Made by a program: the position numbers and the translations under genes
Notes under the pieces: model-generated
Told to the model about the DNA's origin: nothing
Databases searched by the model: none
What the model saw: only the letters and a program-made list of their open reading frames with translations
Shown: one piece after another, positions 1 to 9,062 of the stretch
How the letters are laid out: the number at the start of each line of letters is the position of its first letter
Numbering within the stretch: the first letter of the stretch is position 1
Origin: Pseudomonadota bacterium
Lineage (GTDB): Bacteria; Desulfobacterota; Desulfobacteria; Desulfobacterales; RPRI01
Length of the DNA: 57,859 nucleotides
Assembly (NCBI GenBank): GCA_018817425.1
Contig: JAHITX010000015.1
Coordinates: forward strand, 1-57,859
Direction of reading: 5' to 3'

Positions 1-2
1 AG

Positions 3-122
3 ATGCAATATAAACAGAGAATAATAAAAAACATGAAAAACCGAGCTAAACAATTTGGCCTGAAATTGGTGGAAGCAGCTGATGTGGCTGGGACTGATAT
101 TGCTGTGCCATCAACAATTTAA
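3..122 (+). pseudogene. possible C-terminal fragment of a transposase gene, cut by the window edge
   Basis: An open frame enters from the left edge and stops with TAA at 120-122. Its last residues are basic (QYKQRIIKNMKNRAKQFGLK) and then read LVEAADVAGTDIAVPSTI. Basic tails of the type 'YKKRxxKNLxKKAxxxGLxLV' are common at the C-terminus of IS transposases in this phylum, and more transposase debris follows. Only about 39 residues are visible, so the family cannot be named and the call is weak. Confidence 0.3.
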
Positions 123-575
123 TTTAAAGTTTATTGGGAGCATATCATTATTTTACTTTTTGTAAGCCCGGCATTAAACAAGCCCATAACTTTATAAATA
201 CAGTTACGGTTGATCCTAATTCCTTACCACCTGCTATTGACTTTGAATTTGTTGGTAACTGCAAATAAAAGACCTGCTAAGGCAGTACTGTTAAAAAAAT
301 TATTTATCTTCATCATAGAGATAGAAGAAAAATATGGAAAAGCTCCTATATTTTATATATTTAATAAAAACCACTTGCAAATATAGTGTAACATATTAAA
401 TTAACAATAATATCGCAAATAATCACTAAGGAGAAAAAATGTAAAAACATTTTACCCGAAATCGCTCACTTTCTTTTAAAAATATAATAACCTTCTTTGC
501 AAACCTTAATAAAGGGTCCTAATAGAAATCGAACTGAAAGGGTTTTTCAAAACAAAAAACAATCAGCTTACAAAA
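123..575. other. AT-rich stretch without a recognisable gene
   Basis: I see no ORF of credible length, no tRNA and no clear terminator hairpin here. It lies between two transposase remnants and is probably decayed mobile-element DNA. Confidence 0.4.
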
Positions 576-893
576 TTGATGCAATCTGATCTGGTATTAC
601 TGGATCGAGGATATCCGGCTGCGTGGCTTTTCAATTTAATCTTATCCATCAATGCTCATTTTTGTGCACGTGTTAAAGTATCCCAATGGAAAATCATCAA
701 GAAGTTTTTCAATTCCGGCAAGAAGGAAAAAATTGTTAAACTGCCGCAGACATATCCTTCCATCAGAGTGTGCAAAGAAATGGGGCTTGATACAACAGAT
801 ATCAGAGTTCTGCTAATTCGTATTGAATTGCCTTCCGGTAAAACTGAAATTCTTGTCACGTCTTTGCTCGATAAAGATCAATTCGATATACAG
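576..893 (+). pseudogene. IS4-type DDE transposase, internal fragment
   Basis: The frame reads SDLVLLDRGYPAAWLF, then about 50 residues later LLIRIELPSGKTEILVTSLL and DKDQFD. This matches the middle of the IS4-family DDE domain: the second catalytic Asp in 'xxDRGY' followed by the 'L(V/I)TSLLD' strand. After DKDQFD (about base 890) the expected region with the catalytic Glu (YxxRWxIEE) is missing and the frame runs into unrelated sequence to its stop at 983. The N-terminal half is absent too. It is therefore a non-functional internal piece of an insertion sequence. The family assignment is from motif memory and is fairly secure; the exact edges are approximate. Confidence 0.6.
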
Positions 894-899
894 GCAACC

Positions 900-1235
900 C
901 GCTTAATTCAACGGCATTGTCCCGTGCTTGCAGAGAATAGGCGGCAATCATGTCGATCCCCAAGCGTTGCATGGCCCTCCTAAACTGGGTAGGCTGCGTC
1001 TTGCTTACTTCGGCCTCCTGTCTCAGGAGTAAACCAGTAATGGCTTCCCCTATCGCTATAACGAGCACTGAATGAACCCCGCTTTACTGATTACATCCCA
1101 TAGCCCCTTGCAAACTACTGAAAGTCCCCTCCTCATGGACAAAAAACATGGAATAGTGTTCACTTGTCGCATCTCTGTCCGTCTCATTCGTCACCTCCAT
1201 TGGTGACCATTGTAAACCGGACAGATTACGTGCTA
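900..1235 (-). pseudogene. ISNCY-type (rve integrase core) transposase remnant, frameshifted
   Basis: Reading the minus strand, one frame (about 1230 to 1084) gives DATSEHYSMFFVHEEGTFSS and a second frame (about 1010 to 912) gives QFRRAMQRLGIDMIAAYSLQ followed by ARD. Together they resemble the catalytic core of ISNCY-type transposases, where 'DDATxExYSxFFxxEEGTxSS' is followed by 'RALxxLGIExIPAYSPQARGRSER'. Here the two parts are out of frame, sequence between them is missing, and the 'ARGRSER' stretch is degraded. The remnant abuts the IS4 fragment on the opposite strand, so the left end of the window is a graveyard of nested insertions. Edges are approximate. Confidence 0.5.
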
Positions 1236-1489
1236 CAATACAGGACAGTTTATGTGTTTCTGACACAAAATCTAATTTTCTTGCCTGATTTCCAAAAGTA
1301 TGTTATATATATTTGTAGATTATAAATGGATAAATAAGAATTAGGTAAAATTTAGATTAATAATAAATAAAAATGGGCGATATGCAGAATATTTTTACTG
1401 GTATCAATTTCTTATATATTATCCTTTTTCTGAGTTTTCTGCATTTAATTTTTGACAATATTAAAATAGGACAACAGAGGTTAGTTATC

Positions 1490-2092
1490 ATGCGAAGGTC
1501 TTGTAACGCGGTATCGGCAGCAACCGATACTAACGCAAAAATAAACGGTGGACGAGCTGGAGTACGCTTCATAAGAAAAGAAGTACGTGAATTTCATGTG
1601 GGTGACCTTGCTGTATATCCTGCACATGGAGTCGGGCGGATAGAAGCTATTGAAAATAAAATTATAAATGGCGAAAAGCACGATTTTTATATCATAAAAG
1701 TTCTTGAAAACGGAATGGTTATTATGATTCCGACATGGAACGTTGATTCGGTTGGGTTAAGGGACGTAATAAGTGAAGGAGAAGTTACTAAAATTTATGA
1801 TTTTATGAAAAGCAAGAAAGAAACTCCTATCGATACCCAAACATGGAACCGAAGATACAGAGATTATATGGACAAAATCAAAACAGGTTCATTATATGAT
1901 GTTGCAGAGGTTTTCAGGGATCTTTACCTTTTGAAATTAACAAAAGATCTTTCTTTCGGAGAGCGAAAACTTTTTGATACGGCTCAAACTCTTCTGGTAA
2001 AAGAGCTCTCAACCGCAAGACAAACCAGCGAGGACAAAATATTTTCTGAAATTGAATCTTTATTTACTGCTAAAGATAAGCCAAAGGATTAA
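1490..2092 (+). CDS. carD: CarD-family transcriptional regulator
   Basis: The product carries the CarD_CdnL_TRCF fold: FHVGDLAVYPAHGVGRIEAI forms the RNA-polymerase-interacting Tudor-like N-terminal domain, and the C-terminal helical half follows with KLFDTAQTLLVKELSTARQ. CarD/CdnL proteins bind the RNA polymerase beta subunit and stabilise open complexes, mainly at rRNA and housekeeping promoters. I chose ATG 1490 (200 aa) because AGAGG at 1476-1480 sits 9 nt upstream. The same frame is open back to 1373, but the extra 39 residues are hydrophobic and unlike the family. About 30 residues still precede the conserved core, slightly more than usual. rluD follows 30 nt downstream on the same strand. 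Family call is secure; the start is moderately secure. Confidence 0.85.
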   Translation: MRRSCNAVSAATDTNAKINGGRAGVRFIRKEVREFHVGDLAVYPAHGVGRIEAIENKIINGEKHDFYIIKVLENGMVIMIPTWNVDSVGLRDVISEGEVTKIYDFMKSKKETPIDTQTWNRRYRDYMDKIKTGSLYDVAEVFRDLYLLKLTKDLSFGERKLFDTAQTLLVKELSTARQTSEDKIFSEIESLFTAKDKPKD

Positions 2093-2122
2093 TTTCCGAA
2101 GAATAAAAGCGGAACAATAAGT

Positions 2123-3217
2123 ATGTTCCCGAAAAAAGAGATTCATTTGATCCAAAATATGATCCAAGATGCCGCTGGCTCCTGTCGGCGGCATCCAAAA
2201 TCTAATCAAAATAATAGTATTCAATCTTTATCTACAACCTGCATCACCCGTATATCTTCGGATGAGTTTACATTCCATGCAGACGAATCCGTTTCCGGAA
2301 AACGGCTTGATATTGTTGTATCATCTTCTGTTCCTTCCTGTTCACGATCAATTGCCGCTTCTCTTATAACCAAAGGGAAAATAACAGTTGAGGATCGTAT
2401 AAAAAAACCAAGTTATAAAGTAAAATGCGGCGATAAAATCACAGGAACAATTCCTGACCCGGAACCGGTCTTATTTCTTCCCGAACCCATAGAATTAAAT
2501 ATTCTTTATGAAGATTCAGATATAATAGTTATAAACAAGCAACCAGGAATAGTGGTACATCCTGCACCGGGTCATTATTCGGGAACTCTGGTTAATGCTC
2601 TTTTATTTCATTGTCCCGATTTAACCGGGATAGGAGGTGAAATAAGACCAGGTATTGTTCACAGGCTTGATAAAGATACCTCAGGAGCTCTTGTAGTTGC
2701 AAAAAATGATATTTCCCATGCTAATATTAGTTTGCAGTTTAAGGAAAGAATGGTTAAAAAGAAATATATCGCTCTTGTTTACGGTAACATGGAGCCGGAT
2801 TCCGGATCAATAAAACTTCCCATAGGAAGGCATCCTTCAGATAGAAAAAAAATGTCCGTTTTAACCCGCAAGCCTAAAATGGCAGAAACTTTATGGAAAG
2901 TTATTGAGCGTTTTAAAGTTGTAACACTCATTGAAATAGATCTTAAAACCGGACGCACCCACCAGATAAGGGTTCACTGTGCGGCAAAAAGACATCCAGT
3001 TGTAGGGGATCAGGTTTATGGCAATAAATCAAACCTATCTGTCAACTCAAATAACTCAAAAAAAAACCAAGAATTTTCTATACAGGTAAAAAGGCATATG
3101 CTTCATGCCTGGAAAATAAGATTTGTTCATCCTGTTACAAATAAAACAATGGAATTTGAAGCACCAATGCCTGAAGACATGAAAGAATTTATCAGTTCAT
3201 TAAAAGAACTGTCATAA
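2123..3217 (+). CDS. rluD: 23S rRNA pseudouridine synthase, RluD family
   Basis: An RluA/RluD-type pseudouridine synthase. After about 45 non-conserved residues comes an S4 RNA-binding domain (GKRLDIVVSSSVPSCSRSIA to VKCGDKI). The catalytic domain follows, with the signature HRLDKDTSGALVVAKN that contains the catalytic Asp, and later KTGRTHQIRVH. The family isomerises specific uridines of 23S rRNA (U1911/1915/1917 in E. coli for RluD). Length 364 aa is a little above the usual 300-330 because of the N-terminal extension, which has no clear function, so a start further downstream is possible. It follows carD by 30 nt and converges on pth, leaving only 17 nt between the two stop codons. Confidence 0.88.
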   Translation: MFPKKEIHLIQNMIQDAAGSCRRHPKSNQNNSIQSLSTTCITRISSDEFTFHADESVSGKRLDIVVSSSVPSCSRSIAASLITKGKITVEDRIKKPSYKVKCGDKITGTIPDPEPVLFLPEPIELNILYEDSDIIVINKQPGIVVHPAPGHYSGTLVNALLFHCPDLTGIGGEIRPGIVHRLDKDTSGALVVAKNDISHANISLQFKERMVKKKYIALVYGNMEPDSGSIKLPIGRHPSDRKKMSVLTRKPKMAETLWKVIERFKVVTLIEIDLKTGRTHQIRVHCAAKRHPVVGDQVYGNKSNLSVNSNNSKKNQEFSIQVKRHMLHAWKIRFVHPVTNKTMEFEAPMPEDMKEFISSLKELS

Positions 3218-3234
3218 AAACTTGGTTTTGGTTT

Positions 3235-3825
3235 TCATAAAATATTTCTTTTATCATTAAACCTGTTCATTGCTTCTTCTATGCCGCTATAAAGAATCGT
3301 TACCGCAGCATCACAGGCCGTTTTAATTATGAGGTTTAACGTATCTTTTTCTTTGGCACTAAATTTATCGAGAACATAGTTTGAAACACTTGTACCGGAT
3401 TCAGAACGTCCTATACCTATGCGAATCCTGGAAATATTATCGTTTCCAAAGGAATTTATTAAAGATATAATGCCCTTATGACCTCCAGATCCTCCCCTCG
3501 GATTTATTTTGATTCTTCCGAAAGCAAGATCTATATCATCATATATGATCAATATATCTTTTTGTAATATTTTATAAAAATTTGAAAGAGAATAAACCGG
3601 AAGTCCGCTTTTGTTCATAAAGGCAACAGGTTTTGTCAGTATAACATTTATGCCTTCTATAATCCCGCGTCCATATATTGTTTCAAACTTTTTTTTCTCA
3701 ACCGGAATTGAAAAAATATCAGCTAATGCATCAATTACCATAAATCCGGCATTATGACGGGTTTTTGCATATGTATTGCCGGGATTACCTAAACCGGCAA
3801 TAAGGCAAACTCTTTTTTCTGGCAT
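3235..3825 (-). CDS. pth: peptidyl-tRNA hydrolase
   Basis: Bacterial Pth, which cleaves peptidyl-tRNAs dropped from ribosomes and recycles the tRNA. The sequence shows the N-terminal LIAGLGNPGNTYAKTRHNAG, which holds the catalytic His and the substrate-binding Asn of the family. The mid-protein segment KPVAFMNKSG and the block IIYDDIDLAFGRIKINPRGG followed by SGGHKGI are also present. Length 196 aa is typical. It is the last gene of the minus-strand cluster ispE, tRNA-Gln, prs, ctc, pth and starts 22 nt after the ctc stop, consistent with co-transcription. Confidence 0.95.
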   Translation of the reverse strand: MPEKRVCLIAGLGNPGNTYAKTRHNAGFMVIDALADIFSIPVEKKKFETIYGRGIIEGINVILTKPVAFMNKSGLPVYSLSNFYKILQKDILIIYDDIDLAFGRIKINPRGGSGGHKGIISLINSFGNDNISRIRIGIGRSESGTSVSNYVLDKFSAKEKDTLNLIIKTACDAAVTILYSGIEEAMNRFNDKRNIL

Positions 3826-3847
3826 AACCTATGTGCTTGTTAGTTTA

Positions 3848-4501
3848 TTATTCTTTCTCTTCTGATTTCGTTTCCTGCTTGCCTGCTGTATCTTCTGCTA
3901 CAACCTCATCCACTTCTTCTTCAACTTCTTTTTCTTCGGACTTGGTAGAAAGAACCGTAACTACCGTATAATTTACATCATCCGGAAATTCAACTCCTTC
4001 TGGCATAACTATATCTTTAACATGTATGGAATCGCCAATGTCAAGCTCGGTAATGTCAACTTCAATTGATTCCGGAATTCCAACGGGTAAACATAATACT
4101 TCTAGTTCCCTCTTGATTACCTGAAGCATTCCGCCCGAATCTATCCCTTTTGCAATACCCTTGGTAACAACAGGAATCTTTACCTTGATTTTCCTATCCA
4201 TTGCAATTTCATAAAAATCAACATGCAGTAGCTTTCTGGATAACGGATGAGTTTGCAATTCCTTAATCATTGCTGTTCTGGCATGTGAGGAGCCGTTTTG
4301 TATCTCAATGTTTAAAAGCGCCTGTTTAATATTTCCTTTTTTTAGTATATCTTCAAGGTCTTTATTTGAAATAGATAATAAAACCGTATCTTTCCCCGGG
4401 CCGTATATTACAGCCGGAACTTCACCCATACGCCTTAATGCTCTTGCCGGACTGTTGCCGGTAGATTCTCTTAATTTTGCTTTAATTTTTAATAACTCCA
4501 A
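3848..4501 (-). CDS. rplY: 50S ribosomal protein L25, long CTC/TL5 form
   Basis: General stress protein CTC / ribosomal protein bL25, which binds 5S rRNA. The N-terminal L25 domain starts LKIKAKLRESTGNSPARALR and continues RMGEVPAVIYGPG. The C-terminal TL5 beta-domain (about residues 95-185) follows, with ELEVLCLPVGIPESIEVDIT. The last 25 residues are a glutamate-rich tail (EEKEVEEEVDEVVAEDT). The start is decided by the ribosome-binding site: AAGGAGG lies 8 nt upstream of a TTG at 4501, whereas an upstream in-frame ATG (4525) would place that site inside the gene and add residues foreign to the family. The gene sits between prs and pth, as it does in many Deltaproteobacteria. Confidence 0.9.
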   Translation of the reverse strand: MELLKIKAKLRESTGNSPARALRRMGEVPAVIYGPGKDTVLLSISNKDLEDILKKGNIKQALLNIEIQNGSSHARTAMIKELQTHPLSRKLLHVDFYEIAMDRKIKVKIPVVTKGIAKGIDSGGMLQVIKRELEVLCLPVGIPESIEVDITELDIGDSIHVKDIVMPEGVEFPDDVNYTVVTVLSTKSEEKEVEEEVDEVVAEDTAGKQETKSEEKE

Positions 4502-4742
4502 TAGATTTTCCTCCTTATTGTTCATGGATTCATATTGAAAAAATCAACCATTTTCCAAAATAAAAAATCCATATGCTTAATCAACATTGCATCTGGAGCT
4601 TTTGGTTTTACAATTTTAATATGATTTTTCAGGTTAATTAGCCATAGAGTACACAGATAAAACGTGAGAGAATCATTATAATACTAAATTCTTAATAGAA
4701 ATACAATACCCGTATGTTTTATGTTTCTGGAACTCATATTAT

Positions 4743-5681
4743 TTAAATAAACAGCGATGTTACCGAATCTCCGTTATAACTTCGGATTATGGCCTCACCA
4801 ACAAGCTTATATGATGATAATACCTTTATTTTATTGCATGCTAAAGCTTCTTTATTCAGAGGTATCGTATCCGTAACGACAAGGCTTTTAAGAGGCGAAT
4901 CAGTAATACGCGAAATTGCCAGACCTGATAAAACCGGATGCGAGCAACAGGCATGAATTTCTTTTGCTCCGTTTTTAATAATTGCTACTGCAGCCTCCGT
5001 GAGAGTACCGGCTGTATCGACCATATCGTCTATAATTATCGCAATCTTTTCTCTGACGTCGCCTATTACCGACATACCTTTTACTTTGTTTGGCACCTCT
5101 CTGCGTTTATCTATCACAGCCAGATCGCAATTAAGGCGCTTCGCATATGCTCTTGCCCTTTCAGCACCACCGGCATCCGGAGATACAATAACAAGGTTGT
5201 TTTCAAAATTAGATTTAATATAATCTATAATTACAGGAGCCGCAAACAAATTATCCACAGGAATATTAAAAAAACCCTGAATCTGACCTGCATGTAAATC
5301 CATGGTAATAAGCCTGTTTGTTCCTGCTACAGTAAGCAGATCTGCAACCAGCTTAGCGCTTATAGGAACACGAGGAGCTACTTTTTTGTCCTGCCTTGCA
5401 TAACCGTAATAAGGTATAACAGCGGTTATTCTCCTTGCTGAAGAACGTTTTAGCGCATCTACCATCAAAAGCAACTCAATAAGATTATCATTAACCGGTG
5501 CACATGTTGATTGAACAACAAAAACATCTTTTGATCTTACATTTTCATTTATTTCAATCTGTATCTCACCGTCACTAAAGGTTTTAACTTTGGCATCGCC
5601 AAGATCAACTTTAAGATAATCACATATTTTATTAGACAAATCAATGCTTGAGTTGCCGGAAAAGATTACATAATCACTCAT
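4743..5681 (-). CDS. prs: ribose-phosphate pyrophosphokinase (PRPP synthetase)
   Basis: Makes PRPP from ribose 5-phosphate and ATP for purine, pyrimidine, His, Trp and NAD synthesis. Diagnostic segments are [10 protein letters not shown] in the N-terminal half, the metal-binding [20 protein letters not shown], the flexible-loop part [10 protein letters not shown], and the PRPP-binding loop [17 protein letters not shown]. Length 312 aa is standard for class I enzymes. It lies immediately downstream of tRNA-Gln and upstream of ctc. The tRNA, prs, ctc, pth order is a conserved cluster, which supports the call. The 240 bases between prs and ctc show no gene or clear hairpin. Confidence 0.95.
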   Translation of the reverse strand: MSDYVIFSGNSSIDLSNKICDYLKVDLGDAKVKTFSDGEIQIEINENVRSKDVFVVQSTCAPVNDNLIELLLMVDALKRSSARRITAVIPYYGYARQDKKVAPRVPISAKLVADLLTVAGTNRLITMDLHAGQIQGFFNIPVDNLFAAPVIIDYIKSNFENNLVIVSPDAGGAERARAYAKRLNCDLAVIDKRREVPNKVKGMSVIGDVREKIAIIIDDMVDTAGTLTEAAVAIIKNGAKEIHACCSHPVLSGLAISRITDSPLKSLVVTDTIPLNKEALACNKIKVLSSYKLVGEAIIRSYNGDSVTSLFI

Positions 5682-5778
5682 TACTTATTCCAATATTTCA
5701 TTAATGATACTTTTGTAATAATTAAAAAAATTCAACTACTTACTATTCTTCTTTCATCTGTTTCGATATAAAAAATAA

Positions 5779-5853
5779 TGGTTGGGGTGGGAGGATTCGA
5801 ACCTCCGAATGCAGGAACCAAAGTCCTGTGTCTTACCGCTTGACGACACCCCA
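5779..5853 (-). tRNA. tRNA-Gln(TTG)
   Basis: On the minus strand the acceptor stem TGGGGTG pairs with CACCCCA. The anticodon arm is CAGGA-CTTTGGT-TCCTG, giving anticodon TTG. The T-arm is GGAGG-TTCGAAT-CCTCC. The discriminator A and an encoded CCA follow, at 5782 down to 5779. All arms pair well over 75 nt. It lies between ispE and prs and is probably co-transcribed with them. Confidence 0.96.
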
Positions 5854-5909
5854 GAGACAAGATAAAAAACACATTAAGGCCGTAATACCAACTATCCAAA
5901 GGTACCGTT

Positions 5910-6743
5910 TCAATTTATTGAATCCACAACAAATATACGCCACCCTCTATTTTGCGAAAGAACAGTAACCGCGTTTGCTGCACTGTTGCTATCGGGAAAA
6001 AGACCGAATACTGAAGATCCGCTTCCAGACATAAGAACACCCGAAGCTTTTTGCTTTAATAAAGCCTCTTTTATTGTATTTATTTCAGGATACATTGAAG
6101 CAGTAACATACTCAAGATCATTACAAAGAAGCTGCGCATCAAATTCCTGTTTAAGGGATAAGCTCTTAAATTTTTTTTTACAATTTGTCAATCCTAAATT
6201 AAGATTTTTATAAACATCTGCAGTTGAAACGCTAAACCCGGGGTAAACAATCAAGATCTTATAGGCCAATTTCAAAGCATATTCTTCAAGCTTTTCACCT
6301 ATACCGGTTGCCAAAGCAGGTTTATTAAATAAAAAAAAGGGGACATCCGCACCAATTTCAAGTCCCATTGACATTATTTCTTCTATTGAAAACGGATGGC
6401 CGAAGTGAATGTTTAATGCTGATAATACAGATGCGGCATTGCTGCTTCCTCCCCCAAGCCCTGCACCTGAAGGAATTTTTTTTTCTATATGTATCTTAAC
6501 CGCTATATTTTTTTTTAATTTCCCCGAAAAAAGATTAACAGCTTTTATGGCATGATTTTTTTCATCACATGGAATTTCCTGATCGGTACATGTAAGGGAA
6601 GTAGCGCCATTAGTAAAATTAATATGCATTATATCATATAAACTCACACAACACATTAATGTTTCAATTTCATGATAGCCATCGGGTCTTTTTCCTAATA
6701 CATGCAAAAACAGATTGACTTTCGCTGGAGAAAAGATTTTCAA
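5910..6743 (-). CDS. ispE: 4-diphosphocytidyl-2-C-methyl-D-erythritol kinase
   Basis: Fourth step of the MEP (non-mevalonate) isoprenoid pathway: ATP-dependent phosphorylation of CDP-ME. This is a GHMP-kinase fold. The N-terminus [20 protein letters not shown] holds the catalytic Lys and substrate-binding residues. The glycine-rich ATP loop is [17 protein letters not shown], and a C-terminal motif [15 protein letters not shown] is present. Length 277 aa is usual. The start ATG at 6743 gives the canonical [10 protein letters not shown] beginning. It is the first gene of the ispE, tRNA-Gln, prs, ctc, pth cluster. The terminator of htrA separates it from the upstream gene, so it probably has its own promoter. 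Confidence 0.94.
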   Translation of the reverse strand: MKIFSPAKVNLFLHVLGKRPDGYHEIETLMCCVSLYDIMHINFTNGATSLTCTDQEIPCDEKNHAIKAVNLFSGKLKKNIAVKIHIEKKIPSGAGLGGGSSNAASVLSALNIHFGHPFSIEEIMSMGLEIGADVPFFLFNKPALATGIGEKLEEYALKLAYKILIVYPGFSVSTADVYKNLNLGLTNCKKKFKSLSLKQEFDAQLLCNDLEYVTASMYPEINTIKEALLKQKASGVLMSGSGSSVFGLFPDSNSAANAVTVLSQNRGWRIFVVDSIN

Positions 6744-6775
6744 TTAATGCCACCTGTTATATTGTAAAACTCTTG

Positions 6776-6815
6776 AAAAAAAATGCTCGGTGGGGAAATA
6801 TTTCCTTTCCCCACC
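6776..6815 (-). terminator. Rho-independent terminator of the htrA gene
   Basis: A perfect 10-bp stem GGTGGGGAAA / TTTCCCCACC lies at 6789-6798 and 6806-6815 with a 7-nt loop. Read on the minus strand the hairpin is followed, after a few bases, by a run of eight T. It lies 29 nt downstream of the htrA stop codon. Confidence 0.85.
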
Positions 6816-6843
6816 AGCAATCATTGTAACTTCTTTTGGTAAC

Positions 6844-8364
6844 TTATTTTGAAATTTTTACTAAAATATAGCCGACTTTATTTCTTCGCAAAAGAATATT
6901 TAAAGATTTATCCTTTTTGATTTTGTTTAGTTCTTCAGCATATTCTCTTACAGATTTTATAGGCTGATGATTTATTTCTTTGATAATATCGCCGGGTACT
7001 ATACCGGCTTCGGCAGCTAAGCCATCGGGATCAATTGCAACCACAACAGCACCCTCATTATCAGAAATATTAAAATTTCTTGCTATATCAGGAGTAAGAT
7101 CGGCAACACGAATACCTATATCATCATCTGACTGCCCTCTTGAGGAATCCCTGGCTGAAGCTATTTTCTCATCCAATCTTTTGGCAATTTCAACATTAAC
7201 TATCTTTTCCTTGCCATTTCGCAACACCTTGATTTTAGCACTTTTGCCTACACTCATTGCAGCTACTATTTTAAGAAGAGTTCTGCTTGAGTCAATTTTT
7301 TGATCGTTAATCTCAGTAATAATGTCCTTTGACCTTATTCCCGCCTTATCGGCAGGATCTCCGGGAATAACATCTGAAACAAGAACACCTTTTCCATCTT
7401 CAATACCTAAATATTCAGATATATCGGCAGGCAAATCCTGGATAGTGACACCAAGCCATCCTCTGGTTACGTCACCATATTTTTTCAACTGATCAACGAT
7501 TCCCCCAGCAAGATTTATAGGTATCGCAAACCCGATGCCCTGTCCGCCTGCAATGATAATCGTATTTATACCTATAACCTCACCGTTCATATTCAACAAA
7601 GGCCCGCCGCTGTTGCCGGGATTGATTGAAGCATCAGTCTGGATATAATCATCATAAGGGCCGGAACCTATTACCCGACCTTTTGCGCTGACTATTCCGG
7701 CCGTCACTGTGTGCTCCAAACCAAACGGACTACCTATTGCTACAACCCACTGGCCGACTTTCAATGCATCGGAATTGCCAAGTTTCAAAACCGGAAGATT
7801 GTTTTTATCTTTTATTTTAATAAGCGCAAGATCAGTATTTGGATCACGACCAATGATTTCGGCATTATATTCTTTCTCATTTTTTAATATAACTTTTATT
7901 TTATCAGAGTCTTGCACTACATGATTATTTGTAACTATATATCCTTCTTTATCAATTATAAACCCTGAGCCAAGGCTGCGCTGTTTAAATTCTCTTTGCT
8001 GGTTAGGGCCGAAGAATTTGTTGAAAAAATCTTCCATAGGGTCATCATCTCCGGATGGCCCTCTGCGAAACTGGCGGAACATATTTTTTGTTTTCGCAGT
8101 TCTTACTGTCTGGATATTTACTACTGCCGGACTGGCCATTTCTGCAAGATCACTAAAACTTTCCGGAATCATCCTTGTTTCAGGCGGATTTATTTCTTTA
8201 TCGAAACCCGACGCATCCGTAATTGCTTTTTGGCCTACAGCAGGTTGTGCGTTACTGTCTGACAAAGAGTTAAAACATGAAAACACCAAAACAATTGTTG
8301 CTATAGCCAAAACAATAAAAACTGCCTTTTGCCCCTTAATTGCTGCAAATTTATCAAGCCACAT
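6844..8364 (-). CDS. degP: HtrA/DegP-family periplasmic serine protease with two PDZ domains
   Basis: Trypsin-like protease/chaperone of envelope quality control. An N-terminal hydrophobic segment at about residues 14-30 (VFIVLAIATIVLVFSC) serves as signal anchor or signal peptide. The trailing FSC could even be a weak lipobox. The catalytic triad is H148 (TNNHVV), D178 (NTDLALIKI) and S252 (GNSGGPL). Two PDZ domains follow at about 280-370 and 415-500, beginning GWLGVTIQDL and IGIRVADLTP. Length 506 aa is normal for DegP/DegQ. The upstream DUF1844 gene ends 25 nt before it on the same strand, suggesting an operon. A strong terminator closes it. Confidence 0.92.
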   Translation of the reverse strand: MWLDKFAAIKGQKAVFIVLAIATIVLVFSCFNSLSDSNAQPAVGQKAITDASGFDKEINPPETRMIPESFSDLAEMASPAVVNIQTVRTAKTKNMFRQFRRGPSGDDDPMEDFFNKFFGPNQQREFKQRSLGSGFIIDKEGYIVTNNHVVQDSDKIKVILKNEKEYNAEIIGRDPNTDLALIKIKDKNNLPVLKLGNSDALKVGQWVVAIGSPFGLEHTVTAGIVSAKGRVIGSGPYDDYIQTDASINPGNSGGPLLNMNGEVIGINTIIIAGGQGIGFAIPINLAGGIVDQLKKYGDVTRGWLGVTIQDLPADISEYLGIEDGKGVLVSDVIPGDPADKAGIRSKDIITEINDQKIDSSRTLLKIVAAMSVGKSAKIKVLRNGKEKIVNVEIAKRLDEKIASARDSSRGQSDDDIGIRVADLTPDIARNFNISDNEGAVVVAIDPDGLAAEAGIVPGDIIKEINHQPIKSVREYAEELNKIKKDKSLNILLRRNKVGYILVKISK

Positions 8365-8389
8365 TAGCGCCTCCTTTGATATCGGAACT

Positions 8390-8818
8390 TTATTTTTTTT
8401 CTTTCACATAAATAATTCTTAAATCATAAAGTATGCTTTTTAGCATTCCTTCTTCATCTTTTGATAAATTACCTCTGGTTTTTTCTTCCAGCATACTTAA
8501 AATATCTATTGTCTGTTTGGCAATGGTAAGATTGGTTTCTTTATTTCCGGTTGCCGGATTTTCAACAATCCCAAGGTTTACAAGTGCAGATGCATTTAGA
8601 GACATAATAAAGGTTGGAAAATTAATTTCAGGCAAACATGCTTGAGCATCATTATTATCCGGTCTTTTATCTGAAGGCTCATTTTTGCTTTTCTTTTGTT
8701 TTGTTGAGTCCTCAACTTTTGTTTCATCTGCTTTTTCTTTTTCATCAATACTTTCATCTTCCTGGGAAAAAATTCTTCGGTCTTTTACTGTAAAATTTGG
8801 TTTATTTTCTTCAGGCAT
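8390..8818 (-). CDS. DUF1844 family protein
   Basis: A small protein whose C-terminal 75 residues (from LPEINFPTFIMSLNASALVN to LYDLRIIYVKEK) match the DUF1844 family, which is widespread in Deltaproteobacteria and has no established function. The N-terminal half is highly charged and low in complexity (EDESIDEKEKADETKVEDST) and probably disordered. The start at ATG 8818 is set by AGGAG about 8 nt upstream. The frame remains open to 8893 but that extension has no supporting ribosome-binding site. It precedes htrA by 25 nt. Confidence 0.75.
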   Translation of the reverse strand: MPEENKPNFTVKDRRIFSQEDESIDEKEKADETKVEDSTKQKKSKNEPSDKRPDNNDAQACLPEINFPTFIMSLNASALVNLGIVENPATGNKETNLTIAKQTIDILSMLEEKTRGNLSKDEEGMLKSILYDLRIIYVKEKK

Positions 8819-8881
8819 AGCTATTCTCCTTATATTTCCAAAAACTCGGATTGCAAGCAAAGAATATATTTGAACCGCTTG

Positions 8882-9021
8882 AGCCACTTTCAAAACGTTT
8901 CAGTTTGGTCAAGCTCAAGGCGGGAGAAAATTTCAACCACAGGAATACCTTTAGTATTTCGAGGATTGAAATTTGAGCCCAACGCAGAGATCGGCCAAAA
9001 TGGGGCGTTTTGAAACTGGCT
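8882..9021. repeat. 140-bp palindromic element with 16-bp terminal inverted repeats (MITE-like or structured RNA)
   Basis: The ends are AGCCACTTTCAAAACG (8882-8897) and CGTTTTGAAACTGGCT (9006-9021), which match as inverted repeats at 15 of 16 positions. Further pairs lie inside: TTTGGTC against GGCCAAA, and AAATTTCAACC against GGATTGAAATTT. The whole intergenic region between serA and the DUF1844 gene can therefore fold as one long imperfect hairpin. It has no coding potential. It could be a non-autonomous mobile element or a transcribed structure. Confidence 0.6.
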
Positions 9022-9062
9022 TGCTTGTACAGTTTTTCTGAGATACTACTATCCCATTTATA

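Noticed and set aside
856-1068. Intact small minus-strand gene of 70 aa
   Set aside because: The central part matches an integrase core motif (LGIDMIAAYS) and the ends are unrelated, so it is a transposase remnant rather than a gene.
1373-1489. N-terminal extension of the CarD protein starting at ATG 1373
   Set aside because: The extra 39 residues are hydrophobic and foreign to the family, and a ribosome-binding site supports the ATG at 1490.
4308-4538. 76-aa + strand ORF antisense to the ctc (L25) start
   Set aside because: It is complementary to a well-supported ribosomal protein gene and has no ribosome-binding site or homology.
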